From an uncultured Myxococcales bacterium (GTDB lineage: Bacteria; Myxococcota_A; UBA9042): a DNA stretch of 64,000 nucleotides. The stretch lies in the NCBI GenBank assembly GCA_903883645.1, contig CAISBR010000004.1:1-64000 (forward strand), written 5' to 3'. Below, piece after piece: positions 35,192-43,175 of this stretch. The translations under genes and the position numbers were made by a program. The notes beneath the pieces were generated by a model that had not been told where the DNA came from, did no database searches, and was given only the letters and a program-made list of their open reading frames with translations. The first letter of the stretch is position 1. Each line of letters starts with the position of its first letter.

Positions 35192-36415
35192 ATGGAATTG
35201 CTGAGGTCGTTGCCAATGCCGCGTTGGGCCGCTATTGCCGGGGGACTTGGAGCGGGCGCGCTGGCGGCGCTGCTGGTCAATGGCCTACAACCGAGCAAGA
35301 TACTTGACAAAACCTTGCCGATGCAGGCGATTTCGGAGCTGGATGGCAGGCTGAGCCAGGTTTGGCTGCAGTACTCGGCCGCGGCGCAAGCGGTGGTGGG
35401 GCCGGCGCAGCTCGAGTTCGTGCGGGCGCTGCCGGCGACGACGGCGCAGGTCTGGACGGTGGCGCGCGGCGAGGAAGCCAAGCAATTACGGAACTTTCTG
35501 AGCCATGGCGGGGTGACGCTAAACGCCCAGTCCCAGGTGATCGAGGTGCCCGGGCCGCTGACGCCGTGGACCCGCGATCGGGCCCTGGCACTGCGCCGCG
35601 GCGGGCAGTTGGCGCTGCTAGTGCCGCCGGAACCGGGTGAGAGCTGGCCCGAGCGGCAGGGCGACTGGCACGCCGTGCAGTGGCTGGCAAGCGGGCGGCA
35701 GGGGACAAAGAGCCTAGAGCTGCCTATTGATTTTGACGCGGGCGACCTGATCTTGAGCGACGAAGCGACGCTGTTTGACGCCAACTTACTGGCCAAAAAC
35801 CGTGGGCGCGGTTTTGCGAATTTGGCGGAATTGGCCACGGCCGTGGCGGGTTGGACCGGGCGGCCGGCGCTGGCTTTGGGGCACGACGAGGGCGATGTGC
35901 CGCGCTACCACATGGCGATGTACGTGATGCCGCTGGGGCACAAGCGAGTGCTGGTGGGTGATCCGCAGCTGGGGCGCGCACTTACTGGGCCTAGGTGGCA
36001 GCCCGGCGACCGCTCGCCCGACGACGATAGCCTGCTGCTGGCCGACGATTCGACGGTGACTCAGGCGCGTTTTGACCGTGCAGCCAAAGACTTGCAAGCC
36101 CAAGGTTGGGCGGTGACGCGCGCGCCGGTGGTCGCTTTTGACGACCGCACCTACCTAAGCTACACCAATGTGGTCGCGGAGATCGGCGCTCAGGGGCCGC
36201 GGGTGTACCTGCCGCACTACGCGAGCGCGACCGACGCCGCCGATTCGGTGCTTGGCCGCCTAGACGCTGCGGGGCGTGCGCCGTGGCAGCGTGCGGGGTT
36301 CGCCGTCGTGCCGATTCATGTGGCCGGAGTGTGGCGACATCACGGAACAATCGGCTGCTTAGTCAATGTGTTGTGGCGCGGATCGCTGCCCGCAACGCCG
36401 GCAGTGTCGCGCTAG
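35192..36415 (+). CDS. Membrane-anchored protein with peptidylarginine/agmatine deiminase-like fold
   Basis: About 407 residues from ATG 35192. An N-terminal hydrophobic segment (AAIAGGLGAGALAALLVNGL) anchors it. The remainder resembles the guanidine-modifying (PAD/agmatine deiminase) superfamily: PWTRDRALAL (compare PWARD), DFDAGDLILSDEATLFDANLL (compare the EGGD...GT...LL segment), YHMAMYVMPLGHKRVLVGDP (catalytic His segment), YLSYTNVVAE and VYLPHY, and near the end HHGTIGCLVNVLWR, where the catalytic Cys is conserved but the usual preceding His is Gly. It may hydrolyse or transfer a guanidine-type group in the periplasm, or be an inactive relative. Confidence 0.6.
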   Translation: MELLRSLPMPRWAAIAGGLGAGALAALLVNGLQPSKILDKTLPMQAISELDGRLSQVWLQYSAAAQAVVGPAQLEFVRALPATTAQVWTVARGEEAKQLRNFLSHGGVTLNAQSQVIEVPGPLTPWTRDRALALRRGGQLALLVPPEPGESWPERQGDWHAVQWLASGRQGTKSLELPIDFDAGDLILSDEATLFDANLLAKNRGRGFANLAELATAVAGWTGRPALALGHDEGDVPRYHMAMYVMPLGHKRVLVGDPQLGRALTGPRWQPGDRSPDDDSLLLADDSTVTQARFDRAAKDLQAQGWAVTRAPVVAFDDRTYLSYTNVVAEIGAQGPRVYLPHYASATDAADSVLGRLDAAGRAPWQRAGFAVVPIHVAGVWRHHGTIGCLVNVLWRGSLPATPAVSR

Positions 36416-36519
36416 GTGCGGTGCATCGCAGCAGGCGATTCTTGTGTCCGTGCCGCGGTCTGGGTAGCATGGCGGTAGCGGCTGGCGGCACAGGCACGCG
36501 GCGCCAAGGCGCAGTCAAT

Positions 36520-39500
36520 ATGCAAGGCCAGCACGGTCGGGGTCATTCTTTGAAGTACTTGTCTGTGATTAAGCACTTTACGGCCATGGTGGCGCTGGCA
36601 GCCCTAGCGGCCGGCTGCAGCGAAAACGTTGTCACCAGCGGCAGCAAGGCCTTGAGCGACGCCAAAGCCGACCAGCAAGTGGTCGATCTGCCGCTGGCCG
36701 CCAGCAGCGATCAAGCGGCGTGGTTGTGCCCGGGCGGCTATGGCTGCGCGTGCGAAAACGACGCTGCGTGCCCCAGTTCGGGCCTGTGCGTCGCCGACGG
36801 CAAGGGCCCGGCACACTGCGCGGTACCCTGCCCCGAGGGCTACTGTAGCGACGGCGAGGTGTGCCGACCGCTGCCCAGCGCGAAAGATGGCGGCAACTGG
36901 TGCATCGGCAAGACGGCCCACCTGTGCGATCCCTGCGCCACGACTGCGGATTGTGCCATTGCCGGCCACCCGCAGGCCCGCTGCGTCGACTATGGCAGCG
37001 ACGGGCACTTCTGCGGCCTAGCCTGCCAGGGCGATGCCGAGTGCGGCGCGGGCTACCACTGCGGGCAAGTGAGCACAACAGATGGCAATTCGGCCATGCA
37101 GTGTGTCAAGAGCGGCGTTCAACCGGGCCAGCTGGGCGTGTGCGAGTGCAGCGCGCGTGCCAAGAGCCAAAAGCTTGAAACAGTATGCGGCGTAGGTACT
37201 TGCAAGGGCAAACGCAGCTGCAGCGACGCGGGCTTGGCGGCGTGCAGCGGCGCGGCACCGGGCAACGAAGAGTGCAACGGCCAAGACGACGACTGCGACG
37301 GCCAGACAGACGAGACCAGCTGCAGCGACAACAACCCTTGCACAATAGATAGTTGCGACCTATCCAAAGGCTGCAGCCACGCGCCCGCCGACAGTTTGCC
37401 TTGCTCCGACAAGACGGCGTGCACCGAGGGCGATGCCTGCAAGAACGGCGCGTGCCAGCCAGGCCCCGAGGTCAACTGCGACGACGCAAACCCATGCACC
37501 ATCGAGACTTGTGACCCCATCAAGGGTTGCCAGACCAAGTTCAGCGACGGCAAGGCCTGCGACGACGGCGATGCCTGCACCAAAGACGAGGCGTGCAGCA
37601 GCGGCGCGTGCGCCAGCGGCAAGCCACTGATCTGCGACGACAAAAACCCTTGCACCGCCGACACGTGCAGCGCCGGTGAATGCACCGCCACGCCGGTTGA
37701 CGGCGCACCCTGCAGCGACGGCAGCGCCTGCACGGGCGCCGACACGTGCGCGGGCGGCAAATGCGCCGGCACCACGCTGGTCTGCGACGACAAAAATGCC
37801 TGCACCATAGACAGTTGCGACCCTGCCAAGGGCTGCATCTATCTGCCCGGCCCCGCCACCGCCTGCGACGACGGCAACTTGTGCACCACCGGCGAGACCT
37901 GCCAAAGCGGCAACTGCACCGGCGGCACGACGCAAGCGTGCGCCAACGACAACGCGTGCGCCACCGCCGCGTGCCAGCCCGCGACCGGACTTTGCGCCAT
38001 CAAAAAGAAGGCCGACGGCACCCTATGCAGCGACGGCAAGACCTGTACCGCCGAAGATCATTGCGCTACGGGCGCTTGCGTGGCCAAGCTAAGCTGCGAC
38101 GACAAGGACGCGTGCACCGCCGACCTCTGCGGCTTGAACGGCAACTGCACCCACGTGCCCATTACGACGGGGAACTGCATACCAGCCGCCTGCGTCGGGG
38201 TCGACTGCGATGACAAAAATGGTTGCACGATCGATGGTTGCGACGGCAGCGGCTGCACCCACACCGCGGCAGTGGGCCAAAGTTGCGACGACGCCAGCCT
38301 CTGCACGGTGGGCGACGTCTGCAGCCAGCAGGGCAAGTGCGCGGGTGCCAGCGTGATCTGCGGCGACGATAACCCTTGCACAACCGATAGTTGCGACCCA
38401 CTCAAGGGCTGCAGCAACACCGAGAACAGCCTGCCTTGCGACTTGGGCGGCTGCCAGGCGGGCGCGTGCACTGCGGGAAGCTGCGTGGGCACGGGGCAAG
38501 TCGGCTGCGACGATAAGAGTCCTTGCACGAGCGACAGTTGTGAGGCCAGCGGCTGCGTACACACCCCCACCGGCGACGGCACCGGCTGCGACGATAGCGA
38601 CGCCTGCAGCAGCGGCGACACGTGCAAAGGCGGGGTATGCGCCGGCACCGCGCTCGATTGCACCCTGCCCGGCAACCCTTGCGCCGTTGGCCAATGCGAG
38701 GGCAGCCCCGGCCAATGCACCGTAACCAAGCTAAACGACGGCACATCGTGCGACGACAGCAACACCTGCACCAAGGCCGACAGCTGCGCAAATGGCGCTT
38801 GCGGCGGCAGCGCGGTCGACTGCGACGACAAAAATGCTTGCACTACAGACAGTTGCGACAAGACGGCTGGCTGCCAACACGCCAACGCCAGCGACGGCAG
38901 CAGCTGCAGCGACAGCGACGCCTGCACGGTCAGCGACGCCTGCACCAGCGGCACCTGCAGCGGCACGGCCAAGGTCTGCGACGACAAGAATCCTTGCACC
39001 AGCGATGGTTGCGACCTCTCGGTCGGCTGCACGGTCGCGGCAGTGAGCGATGGCCAAACCTGCGACGACGGCGACACCTGCACCCTGAGCGATGCCTGCC
39101 AAAGCGGCAAATGTACAGGTAATCTTGGCGCAGACGCGGTCAGCTCGCTAGCCGGTGCGGGCAGCTCGGGCTACATAAACGGCAAGGGCGCGGCGGCCAA
39201 GTTCACCCTGCCCTCGGCCATCGCAGTGGGCGCGGACGGCACGTTGTACATCGCAGACGCCGCGGCCAATGGGGCGTATATCCGAAAAGTACTGCAAGAT
39301 GGCACTGTTACCAACCTTGCCGGCAAGGGAATCGACGGTTTTGCCGATGCCAGCGGCGCTTTGGCCCAGTTTTGGAACCCCGCCGGCCTCGCGGTCGATG
39401 CCTCGGGCACGGTCTACGTGGCTGACCGGTTTAACCAGCGTATTCGCAAGATTACCGCAATTGGGGTGGTCACTACGCTCGCTGGCGACGCGGCCGAGCC

Positions 39501-40152
39501 GGGCTTCTTGGATACCAAAGCCATCGGCGGCTACCAAGACGGCCAAGGCACGGCGGCGCGCTTTGACGAACCCGCCGCGATCGCGCTGGGCCCCGACGGC
39601 AAGCTGTACGTCGCCGAGGCCGCCAACCACAAGATCCGCGTGGTCGATAGCGACGGCACGGTCACGACCCTCGCCGGCAGCAGCCAAGGCTACCTCGACG
39701 GCACGGGCACTAGCGCCAAGTTCGACGCACCGCAGGGCATCGCTGTGGCGGCGAACGGCACTGTCTACGTCGCCGACACGGGCAACAACCGCATCCGCGC
39801 CATCAGCGGCGGGGTAGTAACTACCTTTGCCGGAACGGGAATCTACGGATACGCCGACGACCTGCTGCAAAACGCCTGCATCGCCGCCCCAGCCGGCATG
39901 AGCATCGGCAGCGACGGCACGCTGTACGCAACGGACGCATTCCACACCATCCGCGCGCTCAGCAGCACGGTCGTGACGACACTGGCGGGCATCGGCGGCG
40001 CGTCGGGCTACCTGGATGCGGCGCCGCTGCAAGCGAAGTTCAATGGCCCGCTCGGCGTGGTGTGGGCGGGCAAGGGGCTGTGGTTCGTAGCGGATACGCT
40101 CAACTTCCGCGTGCGCAAGCTTCTTTCGCCCACGCTGGCTTGCAAACCGTAG
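36520..40152 (+). CDS. Giant Cys-rich lipoprotein with C-terminal NHL-type beta-propeller
   Basis: About 1210 residues. The start is uncertain (ATG 36520 chosen; TTG 36550 or ATG 36586 possible); the signal ends AALAALAAGC. Residues about 40-260 are Cys-rich with a DDDCDGQTDE metal-binding motif. Residues about 265-870 consist of many repeated units of the form CDDKNPCTxDSCDxxKGC and CDDGDxCTxxDxCxxGxC. From about residue 873 the protein becomes a beta-propeller of NHL repeats (PSAIAVGADGTLYIADAA, NPAGLAVDASGTVYVADRFN, EPAAIALGPDGKLYVAEAAN, APQGIAVAANGTVYVADTGN), five or six blades. NHL propellers bind proteins or RNA, and outside cells bind ligands. Function unknown; likely a long surface stalk with a propeller head. 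Confidence 0.8.
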   Translation: MQGQHGRGHSLKYLSVIKHFTAMVALAALAAGCSENVVTSGSKALSDAKADQQVVDLPLAASSDQAAWLCPGGYGCACENDAACPSSGLCVADGKGPAHCAVPCPEGYCSDGEVCRPLPSAKDGGNWCIGKTAHLCDPCATTADCAIAGHPQARCVDYGSDGHFCGLACQGDAECGAGYHCGQVSTTDGNSAMQCVKSGVQPGQLGVCECSARAKSQKLETVCGVGTCKGKRSCSDAGLAACSGAAPGNEECNGQDDDCDGQTDETSCSDNNPCTIDSCDLSKGCSHAPADSLPCSDKTACTEGDACKNGACQPGPEVNCDDANPCTIETCDPIKGCQTKFSDGKACDDGDACTKDEACSSGACASGKPLICDDKNPCTADTCSAGECTATPVDGAPCSDGSACTGADTCAGGKCAGTTLVCDDKNACTIDSCDPAKGCIYLPGPATACDDGNLCTTGETCQSGNCTGGTTQACANDNACATAACQPATGLCAIKKKADGTLCSDGKTCTAEDHCATGACVAKLSCDDKDACTADLCGLNGNCTHVPITTGNCIPAACVGVDCDDKNGCTIDGCDGSGCTHTAAVGQSCDDASLCTVGDVCSQQGKCAGASVICGDDNPCTTDSCDPLKGCSNTENSLPCDLGGCQAGACTAGSCVGTGQVGCDDKSPCTSDSCEASGCVHTPTGDGTGCDDSDACSSGDTCKGGVCAGTALDCTLPGNPCAVGQCEGSPGQCTVTKLNDGTSCDDSNTCTKADSCANGACGGSAVDCDDKNACTTDSCDKTAGCQHANASDGSSCSDSDACTVSDACTSGTCSGTAKVCDDKNPCTSDGCDLSVGCTVAAVSDGQTCDDGDTCTLSDACQSGKCTGNLGADAVSSLAGAGSSGYINGKGAAAKFTLPSAIAVGADGTLYIADAAANGAYIRKVLQDGTVTNLAGKGIDGFADASGALAQFWNPAGLAVDASGTVYVADRFNQRIRKITAIGVVTTLAGDAAEPGFLDTKAIGGYQDGQGTAARFDEPAAIALGPDGKLYVAEAANHKIRVVDSDGTVTTLAGSSQGYLDGTGTSAKFDAPQGIAVAANGTVYVADTGNNRIRAISGGVVTTFAGTGIYGYADDLLQNACIAAPAGMSIGSDGTLYATDAFHTIRALSSTVVTTLAGIGGASGYLDAAPLQAKFNGPLGVVWAGKGLWFVADTLNFRVRKLLSPTLACKP

Positions 40153-40211
40153 CGCGCGCGACCACCATCGCTGGCGCAAACCCTGGCGACCGCGCAGCGA
40201 GGCAACCGGCT

Positions 40212-41012
40212 ATGCATTCAGCGCGACTGCACGCAAGTAAGCCCTTTATCATCGCGATGTTGCTAGGCATCCTGGCGGGCTGCGATGTGCCCAGTGCCAC
40301 CGGCGTGGCAACGGCTGCGGTGGCCGAAGCCGCGACGCCACTCGAAACCGGATCGCTCGACGCCGTGCTCGAATACCGCGCGCCACCCGCAAAATCTGCG
40401 CCCAGGGTGGCCAAGGGCGAGCCCAGGCCCGAGCCCAAGCCGAAACTGGAACCCAAGCCGGACCCCAAGCCAACGGGGCCGAGCGCCGAGCTCCTGGCCG
40501 CCCAGGCCGAACTTGCGCGTATTCAGGGCGATACTGCGACGATTGCGGCGGCCGAAGCCGCCTTGCGCGCGGCCACTGCCGAAGCTGCGGCGGCCAATGC
40601 CCCCATCGCGGCCGAACTGGCTGCGGTATCGCGCAAGATCCAAGAGGTAGCGCTGAGCATGGAGATTGAGTCGGCACAAGTGCGCCAAAACAAATGCTGT
40701 TCGGTGTGCGGCAACAGCAAGACCGAAATCGAGAGGAACGGCGAGCCGTTCGACAAGCACCTGACCAACGTGAAGGGCACCATCGCCGTGTGCAAGCCGG
40801 GTAAGCTAGAGGCGGTACAACGCAAGTATGCTGGGCAGTTAGAGCCCCTGAAGCAACGGGCGGCCGAGCTGCGGGCCAAGGTGGGGCCGGCCTCGCAAGC
40901 GGCGCAAGCCAAGGTCAACGCGGCCCTGGCGGCGGTAGATGCGGCGAAGGTGGATCGCGCGCAAAAGCTGGCCGCGGCGCAGGCCAAGCTCGATGCAGCG
41001 GCGCACAAATAG
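40212..41012 (+). CDS. Helical lipoprotein with CCxxC motif
   Basis: A 266-residue protein from ATG 40212. MHSARLHASKPFIIAMLLGILAGC gives Cys24 as the lipid site. A Pro/Lys-rich linker (PEPKPKLEPKPDPKPTGP) leads to Ala-rich helices (about 100-175) that could be coiled coil. Next is an unusual NKCCSVCGNSKTEIERNGEPF, with three close cysteines, that may form a metal or disulfide site. The C-terminal helices are also Ala-rich. No family is recognised. It is convergent with the aldehyde dehydrogenase gene. Confidence 0.7.
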   Translation: MHSARLHASKPFIIAMLLGILAGCDVPSATGVATAAVAEAATPLETGSLDAVLEYRAPPAKSAPRVAKGEPRPEPKPKLEPKPDPKPTGPSAELLAAQAELARIQGDTATIAAAEAALRAATAEAAAANAPIAAELAAVSRKIQEVALSMEIESAQVRQNKCCSVCGNSKTEIERNGEPFDKHLTNVKGTIAVCKPGKLEAVQRKYAGQLEPLKQRAAELRAKVGPASQAAQAKVNAALAAVDAAKVDRAQKLAAAQAKLDAAAHK

Positions 41013-41018
41013 CCAAAA

Positions 41019-42476
41019 CTAGATGCCGATCAGCACCTTGAGCAGCCTCTCAATCGGCTTGCCGTAGGGCGGATTGGTCATGCCGGCGGCGTTCATGCGG
41101 CTTTGGTAGAAGACGCCTTTGCAGTGCGACAGGGTGTCGAAGCCCACCTTGCCGTGGTACGCGCCCATACCAGCCGGGCCAACTCCGCCAAAGGGCAGTT
41201 CTTCTTGGGCAATATGCAAGATGGTGTCGTTGACGGTGACGCCGCCCGAAGTGGTGCGCTCGACCACCGTGCCGATGCGGCCACTGTCGCGATCGAAGTA
41301 GTACAAGGCGAGGGGCCGCGGCCGGGCGTTCACGTAAGCAATGGCGCTGTCTAAGGAATCGTACTCGACGAGCGGCAGAATCGGCCCAAAAATCTCGTCT
41401 TGCAGCACGGCCATCGTGTCGTTTGCGCCAATCACCAGGGTGGGCACCAGCTTGCGCGCCGCGGGTTCAAAGGTCTCGCCGGCAGGATTGAGCTCGACCA
41501 GCTGTGCGCCACCGGCCTTGGCCTCGGCCAGATAGCCCTGCAAACGCTCGAATTGACGGTCGTTAATCACCGCACAGTAGTCGGGGCTCTGCGCCAGGGT
41601 CGGCCGCAGACGCGCGATCACGGCCTGGCAAGCCTGCACAAACGCTTGGGTCTGGCCGCGCGGCACCAGCACATAGTCGGGGGCGATGCAGGTCTGGCCG
41701 GCGTTCAGCAGCTTGCCCACTAAGATACGTTCGGCTGCTTTTTCAAGAGGATACGACCCATGCACGATAACCGGCGACTTGCCGCCAAGCTCGAGCGTCA
41801 CCGGTACCAAGTTCTCGGCGGCGGCCCTCATCACGGCGTGGCCCACGCGCGTCGATCCGGTAAATACAATATGATCGAGGGGTAAGCGGCACAGCGCCTC
41901 GGCCACCTCCGGCCCGCCCTGGACCACCTGCACCTGATCGGGGGCAAAGACCTCGCGGATCATGCGCGCCAGCAGCTCGGACGTCTGCGGCGTAAACTCC
42001 GAAGGCTTGATGATCACGCGGTTACCCGCCGCCAGCGCACACACCAGCGGGGCCAGCGCCAGCTGCACGGGGTAGTTCCACGGCGCCAGAATCGCCACCA
42101 CGCCCAGCGGCTGCGGATGCACCTTGTTGCTGCCCGGCTGAAAAGCCCAGTGCACCGGCATGGTTCGCGGCCGTGCCCAGCGCGCTAGGTGCTGCCGCGC
42201 GTGCTTTAGGCCCGCCAGAGTAGGAAACAGGTCGGCCAGCAGCGTCTCGTGGCGCGAGCGGGTGCCAAAATCGGCCTGGATGGCGGCGACAATGTCTTCG
42301 GTGTGGGCGCGAATCACCCGTTCCAGGGCATCGAGCCACGCGCGCCGGCAGGCGACACTGGGCGGCGCTTCGCTGCGACTCAGCTGGTGCATCTTGGCGA
42401 AGGTTGTACGCATTTCGACGATGGCGGGCGACTCGTCGCGGTGGTCGTCTAAGTGGGCAAGCGTAGCGGTACTCAT
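41019..42476 (-). CDS. Aldehyde dehydrogenase (coniferyl-aldehyde-type)
   Basis: A 485-residue NAD(P)-dependent dehydrogenase from ATG 42476 (AGGAGG upstream). Motifs: ILAPWNYPVQLALAPLVCALAAGNRVIIKPSE, VFTGSTRVGH, ELGGKSP (catalytic Glu region), AGQTCIAPDYVLV (catalytic Cys), QDEIFGPILPLVEYD and LPFGGVGPAGMGAYHGKVGFDTLSH. The overall pattern (short N-terminus, FGGVGPAGMG) matches class-3-like and coniferyl-aldehyde dehydrogenases. It oxidises an aldehyde to the acid in the cytoplasm; the substrate is not evident. It follows a phosphoglycolate-phosphatase-like gene by 43 bases. Confidence 0.9.
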   Translation of the reverse strand: MSTATLAHLDDHRDESPAIVEMRTTFAKMHQLSRSEAPPSVACRRAWLDALERVIRAHTEDIVAAIQADFGTRSRHETLLADLFPTLAGLKHARQHLARWARPRTMPVHWAFQPGSNKVHPQPLGVVAILAPWNYPVQLALAPLVCALAAGNRVIIKPSEFTPQTSELLARMIREVFAPDQVQVVQGGPEVAEALCRLPLDHIVFTGSTRVGHAVMRAAAENLVPVTLELGGKSPVIVHGSYPLEKAAERILVGKLLNAGQTCIAPDYVLVPRGQTQAFVQACQAVIARLRPTLAQSPDYCAVINDRQFERLQGYLAEAKAGGAQLVELNPAGETFEPAARKLVPTLVIGANDTMAVLQDEIFGPILPLVEYDSLDSAIAYVNARPRPLALYYFDRDSGRIGTVVERTTSGGVTVNDTILHIAQEELPFGGVGPAGMGAYHGKVGFDTLSHCKGVFYQSRMNAAGMTNPPYGKPIERLLKVLIGI

Positions 42477-42518
42477 GGAGCCTCCTGGCAAGAAGATGGC
42501 GGATTCTGTGCGGTTTGA

Positions 42519-43154
42519 CTAGAGCGAGGTAAGAATCTGCAGCAACTGTGCGGCATCTGCGGCCGTATGGCGAAGATGCGCAACCTCGGCCGGGCGAAAG
42601 CCCCACTGTACCCCCACGGGCCGCATCCCGGCATTGACGGCCGTTTGCAGGTCGACTTCGGTATCGCCCACAAACCAGCAATCTGCAGGCTGTACACCGA
42701 GTTGCCGGCAGATATCGAGCGCCGCCGCCGGATCGGGCTTGCGCGGCCAGTCGGGGCGCTGCCCCACCACCGCACGCCACGGAACTCGGCCAAAGTAGTG
42801 CTGAACCAGGGCCTGGGTCGCCGGGTGAGGCTTATTCGACAGCACCGCGAGCGGCACGCCGGCCAGCACCAGCTGATCGAGCACGGACTCTAGGCCCGGA
42901 TAGACACGAGTCTGGTCGCACATCCTTTGTGTATACAAGATCTTGTAGCGGGCTAGCCACTCTAACTGCGGCTCGGCCGGCGCTGTCGCCCGCTGCAGCA
43001 GCATCTCGGCCCCTTCGCCAACAAAGTGGTAATACTCGGCCACGGGGTGCACAGGCAGGTTCACTTCGGCGAGCAGTGCGTTCGCCGCCGCCGCGATGTC
43101 GGCCACGGAGTCGATGAGCGTGCCGTCGAGGTCAAAGATCACCGCACGGGGCAT
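42519..43154 (-). CDS. gph: HAD phosphatase, phosphoglycolate-phosphatase-like
   Basis: A 211-residue HAD-superfamily hydrolase. Motif I FDLDGTLIDS (nucleophile Asp), motif II VLSNKPHPAT, motif III Lys in PRKPDPAAALD and motif IV FVGDTEVDLQTAVNAGM are all intact. The cap region (about 20-95) and DLDGTLIDSVADIAAAAN resemble Gph, which hydrolyses 2-phosphoglycolate. AGGAAA precedes the ATG. The gene lies 21 bases after the channel-fusion gene in the same transcription unit. Confidence 0.83.
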   Translation of the reverse strand: MPRAVIFDLDGTLIDSVADIAAAANALLAEVNLPVHPVAEYYHFVGEGAEMLLQRATAPAEPQLEWLARYKILYTQRMCDQTRVYPGLESVLDQLVLAGVPLAVLSNKPHPATQALVQHYFGRVPWRAVVGQRPDWPRKPDPAAALDICRQLGVQPADCWFVGDTEVDLQTAVNAGMRPVGVQWGFRPAEVAHLRHTAADAAQLLQILTSL

Positions 43155-43175
43155 AAGATTTTCCTGAGCAAGGCA

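Noticed and set aside
36283-36519. N-terminal extension of the 1289-residue ORF
   Set aside because: It overlaps the end of the deiminase-fold gene and precedes the lipoprotein signal; Arg/Cys-rich and not signal-like.
38058-39110. 350-residue minus-strand ORF inside the Cys-rich/NHL gene
   Set aside because: Ser/Gln/Leu repeats are the antisense image of the CDDKNPC repeats.
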